Counted from the first letter of the stretch, positions 9,560 through 18,335 are shown. The stretch is 64,000 nucleotides of DNA from Roseivirga sp. UBA6052 (GCA_002427755.1 DIYO01000006.1:1-64000); one strand, 5' to 3'. The notes: generated by a model not told the origin, from the letters alone. Translations and numbers: made by a program.

Positions 9560-10303
9560 TTAGGTAAAGAAGATAAGGATCGCACCAATCAATGTTACAA
9601 CCAAAATGAATTGTCTGAATAATTTATCATTCACGCGCTTTAGAATTCTTACACCGGTAAAAAGACCCAGGAATATAAAAGGTACAGTAATCCCACTCAC
9701 TTGAATGGAGGTAGAGGTAATGGTCTCCCAGCTCCAAATATGGAGTGGCACTTTAAAGAGGTTGGTAATCAAGAATAACCAGGCCGTTGTACCTATAAAC
9801 ACATTCTTGGGTAGTTTCATAGCCAAGAAGAAGAGGTTCACGAATGAGCCCGCTAGATTACCTACCATGGTGGTGAATCCGGCTGTGAGTCCCATAATTC
9901 CTGCAAAGCTGAGGTTGTCCGGCACGTACTTACTTTTTCTTTGATCCCACCAGATCATCACCAGAACAGATACGAAAATTACGGCTGCCATGCATTTTCT
10001 AAAGACTTCTTCCGGGAGTCCTTTACCCACCCAAGTGCCTATAAGCACGCCAATAATTAAAAAGGGCAATAGCCTAAAGAGATACTTCCATTCCGCATGT
10101 CGGTTGTAATAGATTACAGCAAAGATGTCTCCTACAATCAACATGGGTAAGAGTATGCCTGTGGAGGCCTTGGCGCCAAATACAAAAACCAACAAGGCTA
10201 CATTCACAACGCTTAGGCCTTTAATTCCGGATTTTGATAGGCCAAGCAAGAAGGCCGCAGAAAAGAGAATGGTGTAGTCTGCTAGGCTAAGGTCTGAGAG
10301 CAT
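9560..10303 (-). CDS. TauE/SafE-family sulfite exporter-like membrane protein
   Basis: 247 residues, nearly all hydrophobic, with about eight predicted membrane segments. The family features are GLSKSGIKGL near residues 20-30 and the mid-protein repeat MGLTAGFTTMVGNLAGSFV, matching the two half-repeats of TauE/SafE permeases (formerly DUF81). The family exports sulfite, sulfonates or other organic anions; the substrate here is unknown. It is 46 bases downstream of the HD-domain gene on the same strand. Confidence 0.85.
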   Translation of the reverse strand: MLSDLSLADYTILFSAAFLLGLSKSGIKGLSVVNVALLVFVFGAKASTGILLPMLIVGDIFAVIYYNRHAEWKYLFRLLPFLIIGVLIGTWVGKGLPEEVFRKCMAAVIFVSVLVMIWWDQRKSKYVPDNLSFAGIMGLTAGFTTMVGNLAGSFVNLFFLAMKLPKNVFIGTTAWLFLITNLFKVPLHIWSWETITSTSIQVSGITVPFIFLGLFTGVRILKRVNDKLFRQFILVVTLIGAILIFFT

Positions 10304-10349
10304 ATGTAAAAGTAATACAAATAAGAATGCTTCAAATCCGCCTTAATTT

Positions 10350-10985
10350 TCAGTTGCTAAGTACACATGCAGTTGCGCTCGACTTATTGTAGTTTATTTT
10401 TTTTCCTGGGTTATACAATTGCTTGCCTACTTCTGTATAGAATGTATGCTTTTTCAAAAACTCATTATTGAAGGTTTTCCAAGCATAGTCTGAATATTCT
10501 TTGCCCTCTACTAATAAGATTTCTTTTCTTAACAATGCTTCAAAAGAACTGTAATCTGCATAGGCCAAGTGTCCGGTGTCTGCATCCTTAAGTATTGCTC
10601 CGTATTCACTTAATGGCTCGTTATCTACTATTGTGCTCATAATGGCTAAATGAGCTTTCTTTATCAGTTTTGAATCCAATCCTGCATTATGCATTAATAC
10701 TCCTAAGGTTTCTGAACCTCTCTGCTCGTGGTTTTTAGCCCCTTGAACAAACCCTATGTCATGGTACCAGGCAGTCAATTCTATGAGTTGAAGGTCAATG
10801 AACCGGTAATCCATTCTTTTTGCTATTTCTAGCGCATTATACACTACGTTTCGTGTATGTGAATAATTATGATAGGTATACTCAAGAGGTACTTTATAGC
10901 ACAATTCGTGCTGTGCGTGACGTTTAAGCTCATTGAATACAGAAGGATGGATACTGTTTATGTTAGAGGCCAATTTTTCTAGCAT
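10350..10985 (-). CDS. HD-domain metal-dependent phosphohydrolase-like protein
   Basis: 211 residues. Metal ligands expected of an HD fold are visible: H43 (YHNYSH), H75-D76 (WYHDIGF) and D134 or D136 (KDADTGH); a second cluster, NHEQRGSE, follows the HD. This resembles predicted HD hydrolases of the nucleotide/phosphate type; the substrate is not deducible. The ATG at 10985 lies inside the 3' end of the preceding acyl-carrier-like gene (23-base overlap), so the two are probably translationally coupled. Confidence 0.8.
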   Translation of the reverse strand: MLEKLASNINSIHPSVFNELKRHAQHELCYKVPLEYTYHNYSHTRNVVYNALEIAKRMDYRFIDLQLIELTAWYHDIGFVQGAKNHEQRGSETLGVLMHNAGLDSKLIKKAHLAIMSTIVDNEPLSEYGAILKDADTGHLAYADYSSFEALLRKEILLVEGKEYSDYAWKTFNNEFLKKHTFYTEVGKQLYNPGKKINYNKSSATACVLSN

Positions 10986-11271
10986 AGCTTACTCTTTCTA
11001 ATAGTTCGTAGATATTGGGAATACTCTCTGAGAAAAAAATGGGAGTTTTTAGATAAGATTCAGCCATCTCGAAGAATAGATCTCTTTCATAACGGCTGAG
11101 TTTGAGTTCTTTTTCTAAATGACTATGCTCAGTGATTTTGCTAGCATGCACACCCAAAGAGACTAGAATGAGTTTTAGTCTAGTAAAGTCGGTAACCTCA
11201 CCTTCTTTAATGCGTTTTTGCTTTTGTGGAGCTTGTACTTGATTAAGGACAAGTTGATTTGTTTGTCTCAT
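10963..11271 (-). CDS. Acyl-carrier-protein-like small protein, degenerate carrier site
   Basis: 102 residues. After about 28 polar residues, LILVSLGVHASKITEHSHL, then EKELKLSRYERDLFFEMAES and SIPNIYELLERV, have the spacing of an acyl carrier protein: helix 1, LGV..ITxxxxL, helix 2, then the short helix. The canonical DSL phosphopantetheine site is replaced by LSR (S59), so pantetheinylation is uncertain. The ATG is at 11271. It overlaps the HD hydrolase gene by 23 bases and follows the LytTR regulator gene by 130 bases. The ACP assignment is inference from pattern only. Confidence 0.6.
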   Translation of the reverse strand: MRQTNQLVLNQVQAPQKQKRIKEGEVTDFTRLKLILVSLGVHASKITEHSHLEKELKLSRYERDLFFEMAESYLKTPIFFSESIPNIYELLERVSYARKIGL

Positions 11272-11302
11272 TTGCTTATCAATTTTTCTTTTCGATAAGC
11301 AA
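11272..11302 (-). promoter_or_regulatory. Hairpin abutting the start codon of the ACP-like gene
   Basis: Perfect 9-bp inverted repeat TTGCTTATC / GATAAGCAA with a 13-base loop. On the minus strand its last base directly precedes the ATG at 11271. It could be an RNA hairpin gating translation or a protein-binding operator. Confidence 0.4.
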
Positions 11303-11401
11303 TTTTGCTCTTAACTAATGGAGTTCTAAATCATGTAAATCGAAGCCTGCATTTGTTGTGTTAAACACGGCATTATGCAAGTTGAATAGAAAATGGACTT
11401 T

Positions 11402-12160
11402 CTAGAATCCGTTGAACCAACGCTTGAAAGGTGTGATTTTTTCAGTCGAAACCAATACCATTTCCGGTACTTCTACATTCAGTAAGATTTTAAGCTTGCG
11501 CGAAGAGTAGGGGATTACCTCTTCGATTCCATCCATATTAACCAGAAACCTACGATTAACCCTGAAGAAACTGTCATCTAGCGATTGTGATAAAGCATCT
11601 AGCGTCTCGTCAATAATATATTTTGAGCCATCGAAGGTTTTAAGGTAGACAGCCTTTTCGTGCACGTGGAAATATGCCACGTCTTTAATGGCGATAGAAC
11701 GCATTTTACCTCCATAATTTACACTTATGCGCTTCTTTTTAGGATTATCGTTTGTATTAAATCCTTGAATTTGATTAATGATTTCTTGAAACTTACTTTC
11801 TATTGGCTTATGCAAACGACCGTATTTTTCAAGGCTCTTTTCTAACTCTATTTTATCAATAGGTTTTAAAAGGTAGGCGATGCTATTTTGTTCGAATGCT
11901 TTAATAGCATATTCATCATAAGCAGTTGTAAATATTACCGGGATATCTACTTGGACTTTTTTAAAAATATTGAAGCTTAGATCATCAGATAAATCAATGT
12001 CTAAAAGCAACAAGTCTGCTTGATTATTGTGCAGCCACTTGATAGAGTCTTCGACACTTTTTAGGTGCTGCTTAACTTTTATATCAGGATTTATTTCTCT
12101 GAGTAGAAGTGTAAGTTTTTCAGCTGCTAAATCTTCGTCCTCAATGATAGCTACTTCCAT
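11402..12160 (-). CDS. LytTR-family response regulator
   Basis: 252 residues. The receiver domain (1-115) has the acidic cluster E7/D8/D10, phospho-acceptor D54 (LLLLDID), T78/T79 and K99 (LLKP). A charged linker leads to a LytTR DNA-binding domain (about 145-250) containing FHVHEKAVYLKT and FFRVNRRFLVNMDGI. It probably receives phosphate from one or both kinases just upstream on the same strand. The targets are not known; the adjacent TonB receptor/DUF4249 genes are the obvious candidates. Confidence 0.92.
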   Translation of the reverse strand: MEVAIIEDEDLAAEKLTLLLREINPDIKVKQHLKSVEDSIKWLHNNQADLLLLDIDLSDDLSFNIFKKVQVDIPVIFTTAYDEYAIKAFEQNSIAYLLKPIDKIELEKSLEKYGRLHKPIESKFQEIINQIQGFNTNDNPKKKRISVNYGGKMRSIAIKDVAYFHVHEKAVYLKTFDGSKYIIDETLDALSQSLDDSFFRVNRRFLVNMDGIEEVIPYSSRKLKILLNVEVPEMVLVSTEKITPFKRWFNGF

Positions 12161-12169
12161 TAGATTAAT

Positions 12170-12222
12170 TTGATCTAATATCTATAACTCATATGAACAT
12201 AAATGTTCACTGATTAGATCAA
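12170..12222 (-). promoter_or_regulatory. Nested inverted repeats between kinase and regulator genes
   Basis: The 62-base spacer is largely filled by two nested inverted repeats. The outer arms are TTGATCTAAT (12170-12179) and ATTAGATCAA (12213-12222); the inner arms are TGAACAT (12194-12200) and ATGTTCA (12203-12209). This could be an mRNA structure tuning kinase-to-regulator expression, or a binding site for the regulator. Confidence 0.45.
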
Positions 12223-13278
12223 CTAATTAGGCTTAATAAGAGGTAATTCTGAATAGTAAAAGTCATCTTCTACATAAAATTTTGGGATAGAACTATCCAT
12301 AATTTTGTATCGCTCTTTTAAGTTCTTTTGGCCTAATCCTGTAGATGTGATTCTGCTTTTTCTCAGGTTGTAATTGTTCTTTAAAACGATTGAATCATCG
12401 GTAGAATAGAAGTGTAAATGAAGTGGAGAATCTTCTGAAATGCTATTGTGTTTTAGGGCGTTTTCAACTGTTATTTGCAGTGCCATAGGAGGTATCTTAC
12501 ATCTAAATGCCTCAGCATCGATCTTTTTAGAAACGATCAAGTTATCACCATATCTTATTCTTTGTAGAAATATATATGACTCTATGAAGTCTAGCTCTTC
12601 TTTTAATGACACAAAGTCTTTTTCATTATGTTCTAGAACATAACGGTAGACTCTTGAAAAGCCCGTTATGTATTGCTCAGACAATTCTACATCCTTTTTA
12701 ATTAGGTTAGTGAGCACATTGAGTGAATTAAAAAGGAAATGTGGGTTTACTTGATTCTTGAGAGCTTCATAATTGAGTAGAAGATTCTGTTTTTGTAGCT
12801 CCTTTGCAGTTAATGAGATTTTTTTCTTTTTGATATCAAATAGAATGTATTCATGATAAATGAATATCATGGCATTGCCTATTAGGAACATGAGCATGGC
12901 TAAAACTTCAAATTTAGAACCTTCAGTTCTGGCCTCGTTATTACTGACAGCACTTACAATAATTGAAGCTGTTGTGCTAAAGACAGCGGTTAGGATCGCC
13001 AAAATGATACCCTCAGCTGTTATTCTCTTGATAGCGTCATATTCCCAGATATATCTGTTTTCTAACCATTGAATTACTTGATATGCAATGACACTAATTA
13101 AAATTGAGAGTAAGAAAAACGATGGGATGTCAGTCAGAAATTCTAATAATACATCATTGAGGTTTTCATAAGTGCCATCCAGTAATTCTTCAATACCTAA
13201 AAGACTTGCTAAGACCAAGGCAATAAGTAAATAGTAAATGCAATAGTGCTTTTTAAGTAAATGTTTCAATGTTCTCAT
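12223..13278 (-). CDS. LytS-type sensor histidine kinase
   Basis: 351 residues with about four membrane segments in residues 10-155, then a cytoplasmic His_kinase (PF06580-type) module. Phospho-acceptor H180 lies in NQVNPHFLFNSLN, the N-box is VENALKHN, and the G-box GLGQKNLKERY is intact. There is no separate extracytoplasmic sensor domain, so sensing is likely within the membrane. It lies 62 bases upstream of the LytTR regulator gene, its probable partner. Confidence 0.9.
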   Translation of the reverse strand: MRTLKHLLKKHYCIYYLLIALVLASLLGIEELLDGTYENLNDVLLEFLTDIPSFFLLSILISVIAYQVIQWLENRYIWEYDAIKRITAEGIILAILTAVFSTTASIIVSAVSNNEARTEGSKFEVLAMLMFLIGNAMIFIYHEYILFDIKKKKISLTAKELQKQNLLLNYEALKNQVNPHFLFNSLNVLTNLIKKDVELSEQYITGFSRVYRYVLEHNEKDFVSLKEELDFIESYIFLQRIRYGDNLIVSKKIDAEAFRCKIPPMALQITVENALKHNSISEDSPLHLHFYSTDDSIVLKNNYNLRKSRITSTGLGQKNLKERYKIMDSSIPKFYVEDDFYYSELPLIKPN

Positions 13279-13353
13279 AATAATTCGCTCACTATTGCTT
13301 CTTCTTAGGCACTTTATTGAAAAGCGGTTTCATTTTAATAATGTTCAAAAAGA

Positions 13354-14199
13354 TCATTGCGATCCAGTGTTTAGTAGGGGTAGAGCGGCATAATAGAATC
13401 CGTCCTCTACATAAAACTTAGGTAAATTGGATTGTGCTGTTTTGTAATGTTCGAAGAGATTTTTTTGCCCTTCTAGATTTGTAGCCTTTTGAATATTTCT
13501 GGGATTGAAGGTATTGGAAACATAGACTATCTCATTTTCAACTTTTATTTCAACCACTAGCTGCTGACTTCTCGATATGCTGTTATGCCTAAATGCATTT
13601 TCAACAACTGTCTGAAGAGACAAAGCAGGAACCTGACTGTTAAAGTATCGCAGGTGTACATTTTGATGAAATGTGAGATTTGCACCATGCCTGGTTTTTT
13701 GTAAGAACATGTAAGCTTCTATGTATTTCAATTCTTCTTTAAGGGTGGCGTAATTAGATTTTTTGTTTTCTAGACTATACCGGAATATCTCTGAAAACTT
13801 GCCGATAAATTGATCTGAAAGAGAAGGATCCTTATAGACTAATGTGGAAAGGGAGTTTAATGAATTAAAGAAGAAATGAGGGTTTAATTGCTTTTTAAGT
13901 GCATTGTATTGTGCTAATATTAATTGATTCTCGGCTTCTAGATTTGATGATTTTTCTACTATACGGCTCTCCTTATGATTGACTAATTTCTGATCTAAGA
14001 TCTTGAACAGATAGAAGAAAATTAGACTCACAAAGATATTAATCAGTAATGCCAAAAGAGAGAATTTATATTCTGAATCAAGAATATGTAATGGTCTTGA
14101 TTCGCTAATTGGAATGGTTAGAATTGATGTACTGCAGGCAGTAGTTAAAAGGAAAAACACAAGAAGTGTTTTTCCTTTAATCAAGTTCTTCAATTCCAT
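13354..14199 (-). CDS. Second LytS-type histidine kinase, degenerate ATP-lid
   Basis: 281 residues, with two membrane segments (about 10-30 and 47-67) and a His_kinase domain with H108 in KQLNPHFFFNSLN. The N-box VENAFRHN is kept, but the G-box region reads NLEGQKNLFEHY instead of GLGxKNxxER, and no DxG-like motif is clear. It is a paralogue of the kinase downstream: both end in the pattern PKFYVED-FYY--LPL. The ATG overlaps the DUF4249 stop by one base (TAATG), so it is translationally coupled to the TonB-receptor operon. It may be a modulator rather than an active kinase. Confidence 0.85.
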   Translation of the reverse strand: MELKNLIKGKTLLVFFLLTTACSTSILTIPISESRPLHILDSEYKFSLLALLINIFVSLIFFYLFKILDQKLVNHKESRIVEKSSNLEAENQLILAQYNALKKQLNPHFFFNSLNSLSTLVYKDPSLSDQFIGKFSEIFRYSLENKKSNYATLKEELKYIEAYMFLQKTRHGANLTFHQNVHLRYFNSQVPALSLQTVVENAFRHNSISRSQQLVVEIKVENEIVYVSNTFNPRNIQKATNLEGQKNLFEHYKTAQSNLPKFYVEDGFYYAALPLLNTGSQ

Positions 14200-15065
14200 T
14201 ACTCACCTTCCACTTCAACTATCGTGTAAGATCTTTCCGAAACTTGAGAGGCTGAGAAATAACCCAATGGGAAATTATCTGGGTTTGTTAGGTTTTTGAT
14301 ATTACCTCGTACGCCAATAGGTGGAGTGTCTAAAACCCCTCCAAATCTTCCCGACTGATCAAACAAGGTAAAGAAGTAGTTGAAGGCGTTCTCACTTATA
14401 CCCCATTGCTTTACCGATACTTCATCACCTGGCAAGAAAACGACTTCTTCATTAGGGAAATACCCGATTATTTCTTGTCCATCAAAGAATTCATCTTCTC
14501 GAACTAAATTGAACTTATTTCCGGCATCTGGAAGAATTTGAAGCTCATCTCCTTTGAAAGTTTCCCAGAAGTAAAAGTTTCTAGTATTCGCAGGATCTTT
14601 AAAGTCTATGGCAATTTTAATTCCTTCGTCTTCGAAAAGGTTCTCTTCCTCAAAGACTTGATAGATGTTATCGATCTCTGGAACGGCCACAAGAGTTTCT
14701 ACTGCTTCGAATTCTTCGTTGTTCCAATTAATTCTAAGCGTGTATGTTTCTCCAATGGCTCCCACTAGACCGCTGTTTGTATAAGTGCCAGGCGATGTTT
14801 CGGTATAATCATATCGGTTACCAGCTCTATCCGTAACCCAAACTATGGCACCTGTGGCTCTTGGTGTTTCTTCATTTACAAAGAATTCTCCAAGTTGAGA
14901 GAGGACAATCGTTTGAGGTTCGTTCTCTCGATCATTGTTAAGAACGACTCTTCCCTCAATAACTAGTTTTTGTTCTCTTACTTCTAAGTCTAGGAATACT
15001 TCTTCCTCACAAGAAACTAGTATGAATAGAGATACTAAGGCTACTAATAATTTATATGCTTTCAT
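14199..15065 (-). CDS. DUF4249 outer-membrane-associated lipoprotein
   Basis: 288 residues. Lipoprotein signal MKAYKLLVALVSLFILVSC, then an N-terminal beta domain (LVIEGRVVLNNDRENEPQTIVLSQ) and the conserved C-terminal region of DUF4249 partners. Such lipoproteins are typically encoded next to TonB-dependent receptors, as here (four bases between the genes), and probably help capture the ligand. The substrate is unknown. Confidence 0.85.
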   Translation of the reverse strand: MKAYKLLVALVSLFILVSCEEEVFLDLEVREQKLVIEGRVVLNNDRENEPQTIVLSQLGEFFVNEETPRATGAIVWVTDRAGNRYDYTETSPGTYTNSGLVGAIGETYTLRINWNNEEFEAVETLVAVPEIDNIYQVFEEENLFEDEGIKIAIDFKDPANTRNFYFWETFKGDELQILPDAGNKFNLVREDEFFDGQEIIGYFPNEEVVFLPGDEVSVKQWGISENAFNYFFTLFDQSGRFGGVLDTPPIGVRGNIKNLTNPDNFPLGYFSASQVSERSYTIVEVEGE

Positions 15066-15069
15066 TTTT

Positions 15070-17442
15070 TTAAAATTTAAAGTTGTAAGTGATGTTTGGA
15101 GTTATCCCAAAAAGAGATGTTTGGAATGCTTGCGTTTGACCTGCTACATCTGAATTTTCGGTGAAATAAATGCTATTCGCATTTAGTCGGTTATAGACAT
15201 TGTAAAGTCCAAATACCCATTCGCTATTTCTTTCTTTACCATTCTTAGGCTTCCTTTTCATTGTAGCAGAAATATCTAAGCGGTGGAAAGTGGGTAGTTG
15301 GTTTTGATTTCTTGCTCCGAAGTGAGGTACCACTAGCCCGGCATACTGGTAGCGTCCTTCAGTAAAAGTTGCAGGTAATCCACTGGCTAGAATAAAGTTT
15401 CCAGATAGACTCCATCTATCGTCTAGTTCGTAAATTCCTGTTATTGATAAGTCATGTAGCTTGTCAAAATTGGCAGCATACCAGTCTCCATTGTTGATTC
15501 CTGGATCATTCTCAGTTAAACCTGTAACTCTTCGCTCACTTCTAGATAGTGTGTAGCTTAACCAGCCTGTAAACCGGCCTCTATTCTTTTTAATATATAG
15601 TTCTGCGCCATAGGACCTTCCTTCTCCACTTAAGATTTGCGTCTCAATTTGGTTATTAGCCACTATGTCAGCTCCATCTACATAGTCAACCAGGTTTTGC
15701 ATGTCTTTGTAGTAAACCTCAATAGAAGCCTCGAACATATTGTCTTTAAAGTTTCTGAAGTATCCTAATGCAAATTGGTCTGCAGATTGAGGATCAATGA
15801 ATTCTCCACTTGGAGCCCAGACATCTAATGGTGTTGGTGCAGTAGTATTAGAGATTAGATGTAAGTATTGGTACATACGATTATAGCTCGCTTTAATAGA
15901 CTGCTCATCGTTAATTGTATATGTTAAGCCAATTCTTGGTTCAAAATTCACGAAGTCTCTAATGTTGTCGCCACTACCATATTGATTGGTTCCAATTACT
16001 CTTCCTTCTTCATATCGGCCTAAGGTTTGGTTGTAAACTACCGGCTGGTCATTCTCGTAGATGGGTAAGTCCTGTTCGCCCGTTCTTGCGAATCTTGATA
16101 CTCTTGCACCGACATTCCATTGAAAGTTTCCACTCTCGCCTAAGTAGCTCAGATAGGCACCCTGTTCATTTGCGAATTTGTTATCAATAGTAGTTGGAAT
16201 AATAGGAGACCCTTCTAGCGGTGTTATTGCAGCAGGTCTGAATTCGTGCCATTGCTGATCTACTCCGAATTCTAAGCGGTTTTCCCCTTGTAAGTAGTAA
16301 GTGAAATCTGCTTTAAGGTTATAATTGAAGATGTCTGAGGTTACTCTACTTTCTGTTCCAGTGGCTAGATTATCAATAAAGTAATCGTAGTTGCTGTATA
16401 CTGCCGAGAAATTGGCAAATAGTCTTGGGCTAAACACTTTATTCCACCTAAGTGTACCAGTAGCATTACCCCACCCATTACCAAAAATACCACCAAGGTT
16501 TACTTCATCTCTTCCAAAATAACCACTTAAGAATAATCTGTTATTCTCATTGATTTGGTAATTCGATTTTAAGTTTAAATCGTAGAAATAAGCCGTATTA
16601 TCATCACCAAAGAGACGGAGTAAGGCATCACCGTAGGATCTACGAGCCGTTACTAGAAAAGATCCTTTATCCTTCACAATGGGTCCTTCGAGGAGGGCAC
16701 GAGCAGAGATCAAACTTATACCACCTTCACCTTCTAGCTTTTTCATATTGCCCTCTTTTTGCCTAACATCTAGAACAGAGCTTAAACGCCCACCATATCG
16801 GGCAGGAATACCTCCTTTGTATACTTTGACATCTTTAACTGCATCTGGATTTATAGCAGAATAAAGCCCTAATAGGTGAGCAGAATTAAATATGATCCCT
16901 TCATCTAGTAGAATTAAATTTTGATCCGCTGAGCCTCCTCTTACATTAAATCCTGTGGCACCATCTCCAACGGATGTAATACCCGGTAATAATTGTATTG
17001 ATCTAATTACATCTGGTTCTCCTAATACCGCAGGAATTCTTTTCACAGTAGCAGCGGAGATTTTCGCAACACTCATTTCGTTGGTGCTGACATTTGTGTT
17101 CTCAGCTTCTGATGTAACTACGATCTCTTCTAATAATTCGGTCTCATAGGCTAATTCAAAATTGATAGTCGTATCATTTTTAATCGATACCTTTCTTACT
17201 TCTTTCTCAAAGCCTATAAAGCTTACAACAAGTGTATATTCTCCAGGGTCTACAGAAAACGAGTAGAATCCGTAGGCATTAGAAATATTACCTGTACCTA
17301 GTTCTTGAACTAAAACTGTAGCACCTATAAGGTCCTCCCCAGTTTCTTTTTCCTTTACATTGCCGCTAATTCTGATCTTATCTTGGGCTGTCAGACCAAG
17401 AGTAACGCTGATCAAAAAACAGCCAATAATTAACTTCTTCAT
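15070..17442 (-). CDS. TonB-dependent receptor with carboxypeptidase-like N-terminal domain
   Basis: 790 residues. Signal peptide MKKLIIGCFLISVTLGLTAQ; a CarboxypepD_reg-like beta-sandwich (about 22-105) with GNISNAYGFYSFSVDPGEY; a plug domain with RIPAVLGEPDVIRSIQLLPG and NVRGGSADQNLILLDEG; then a 22-strand-type barrel ending in an aromatic residue (TYNFKF). It imports an unknown substrate across the outer membrane using TonB energy. It is the first gene of the operon with the DUF4249 lipoprotein and the kinase genes; a promoter-like sequence lies upstream. Confidence 0.93.
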   Translation of the reverse strand: MKKLIIGCFLISVTLGLTAQDKIRISGNVKEKETGEDLIGATVLVQELGTGNISNAYGFYSFSVDPGEYTLVVSFIGFEKEVRKVSIKNDTTINFELAYETELLEEIVVTSEAENTNVSTNEMSVAKISAATVKRIPAVLGEPDVIRSIQLLPGITSVGDGATGFNVRGGSADQNLILLDEGIIFNSAHLLGLYSAINPDAVKDVKVYKGGIPARYGGRLSSVLDVRQKEGNMKKLEGEGGISLISARALLEGPIVKDKGSFLVTARRSYGDALLRLFGDDNTAYFYDLNLKSNYQINENNRLFLSGYFGRDEVNLGGIFGNGWGNATGTLRWNKVFSPRLFANFSAVYSNYDYFIDNLATGTESRVTSDIFNYNLKADFTYYLQGENRLEFGVDQQWHEFRPAAITPLEGSPIIPTTIDNKFANEQGAYLSYLGESGNFQWNVGARVSRFARTGEQDLPIYENDQPVVYNQTLGRYEEGRVIGTNQYGSGDNIRDFVNFEPRIGLTYTINDEQSIKASYNRMYQYLHLISNTTAPTPLDVWAPSGEFIDPQSADQFALGYFRNFKDNMFEASIEVYYKDMQNLVDYVDGADIVANNQIETQILSGEGRSYGAELYIKKNRGRFTGWLSYTLSRSERRVTGLTENDPGINNGDWYAANFDKLHDLSITGIYELDDRWSLSGNFILASGLPATFTEGRYQYAGLVVPHFGARNQNQLPTFHRLDISATMKRKPKNGKERNSEWVFGLYNVYNRLNANSIYFTENSDVAGQTQAFQTSLFGITPNITYNFKF

Positions 17443-17468
17443 TTGTTTTTTTTACAAATGAGCAGTAG

Positions 17469-17500
17469 CAAATAGAATTAGGAAAAAGAGATAGGTCAAA
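17469..17500 (-). promoter_or_regulatory. Putative Bacteroidota-type promoter of the TonB receptor operon
   Basis: On the minus strand TTTG (17500-17497) lies 20 bases from TCTATTTG (17476-17469), close to the TTTG/TAnnTTTG consensus of the Bacteroidota housekeeping sigma factor. It would give a 5' leader of roughly 20 bases before the ATG at 17442. Confidence 0.4.
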
Positions 17501-17580
17501 GCCTGCAAAACTGTTGCTCAACTCTGCAAAACTCAGATTGAATTGAACAGTTCTTTTTGTAACAATAGATGAGAATAAAG

Positions 17581-17606
17581 AAAGCCTGATCATTTGATCA
17601 GGCTTT
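17581..17606 (-). terminator. Rho-independent terminator after the 17.6-kb membrane protein gene
   Basis: A 12-bp perfect stem, AAAGCCTGATCA / TGATCAGGCTTT, with a two-base loop. On the minus strand it is followed by CTTTATTCTC. It sits 25 bases past the stop of the gene at 17632. Confidence 0.65.
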
Positions 17607-17631
17607 CTAGACATAATTCATGGTAAGTTCA

Positions 17632-18114
17632 TCAGTTGGCAGGAATAATCTCGTATTGCCAGCCTTTGGATTCCTTGTAAGCTCTTAATGGGTTAGGTTT
17701 TTGGGTACCCAGATAAAGTAGCCCTGAACCGGTTGCTATCCATACTAAAGGTTGAGGCCCTCCGAAAAGAGCTACCATAGTACCTACCCCTAAGGTAACT
17801 GCACCCACATAAATACTAGCACTGGTAGTAAGAAAAGAGATGATGGCCGGATTGCGTTTAATCTTGTTGATTTCATCAAGTTCAATCCTTTGGCCTTCCA
17901 CAACTAGGTGGTCTGCCGCAATTTTTGCCTTTCCGTTTAGCTTTAGTCCACTATTGGTAAAAAGTCGAACCCTTTTGTTGTGTTTGATGATAAGCTCTTT
18001 TGAAAGTTTGCTATTACTGATTTTAAGGGCATAGTCTTGTGCATGAGCAGTTACACTCAATGCAGTTAGGAACGCGAAGACTATAAGACACTTAAGTTTG
18101 AAGGATGAATTCAT
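17632..18114 (-). CDS. Exported membrane protein of unknown function
   Basis: 160 residues from the ATG at 18114; the longer frame would need a TTG at 18144 and would put a polar stretch before the signal peptide. Signal peptide NSSFKLKCLIVFAFLTALSV...AHAQ, a small beta-rich region (residues 25-80) with KLNGKAKIAADHLVVEGQRI, then two hydrophobic segments (about 90-135) with a glycine-rich turn. I do not recognise a family. It stands alone with its own terminator. Confidence 0.65.
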   Translation of the reverse strand: MNSSFKLKCLIVFAFLTALSVTAHAQDYALKISNSKLSKELIIKHNKRVRLFTNSGLKLNGKAKIAADHLVVEGQRIELDEINKIKRNPAIISFLTTSASIYVGAVTLGVGTMVALFGGPQPLVWIATGSGLLYLGTQKPNPLRAYKESKGWQYEIIPAN

Positions 18115-18303
18115 TTGTTTCTTTGTTGCCGGGTTTATAATCAATGAAAAACTCGAGTAGAATAGCTTGTTCTAGCTGATTGTTTTTAGTGTGCATTGAA
18201 TAATGTGTTTCCGACTTTTCTCTAAGGAGATGGTTTTGACTGTAAGCAATCCTGACTTGCCATGATCTTGGAAAAGGCAATCCAGATTTTAAAATCTAGG
18301 CAT

Positions 18304-18335
18304 AAAAAAAGCCTTAGATTTCTCTAAGGCTTTTA
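18304..18335 (-). terminator. Terminator downstream of the tRNA-like remnant (repeat copy 1)
   Basis: Stem GCCTTAGA / TCTAAGGC followed on the minus strand by a T run. The hairpin and about nine flanking bases of tRNA 3' end are identical to the copy behind the intact tRNA-Asp at 18774-18813, so this is a duplicated tRNA terminator. Confidence 0.65.

Noticed and set aside
17378..17614. 78-codon minus-strand frame between the TonB receptor and the 17.6-kb gene
   Set aside because: It covers a terminator hairpin and the TonB receptor start, and the translation has no coherent features.
18092..18280. 62-codon minus-strand frame upstream of the 17.6-kb membrane protein
   Set aside because: Overlaps that gene's signal peptide in another frame; no recognisable protein features.
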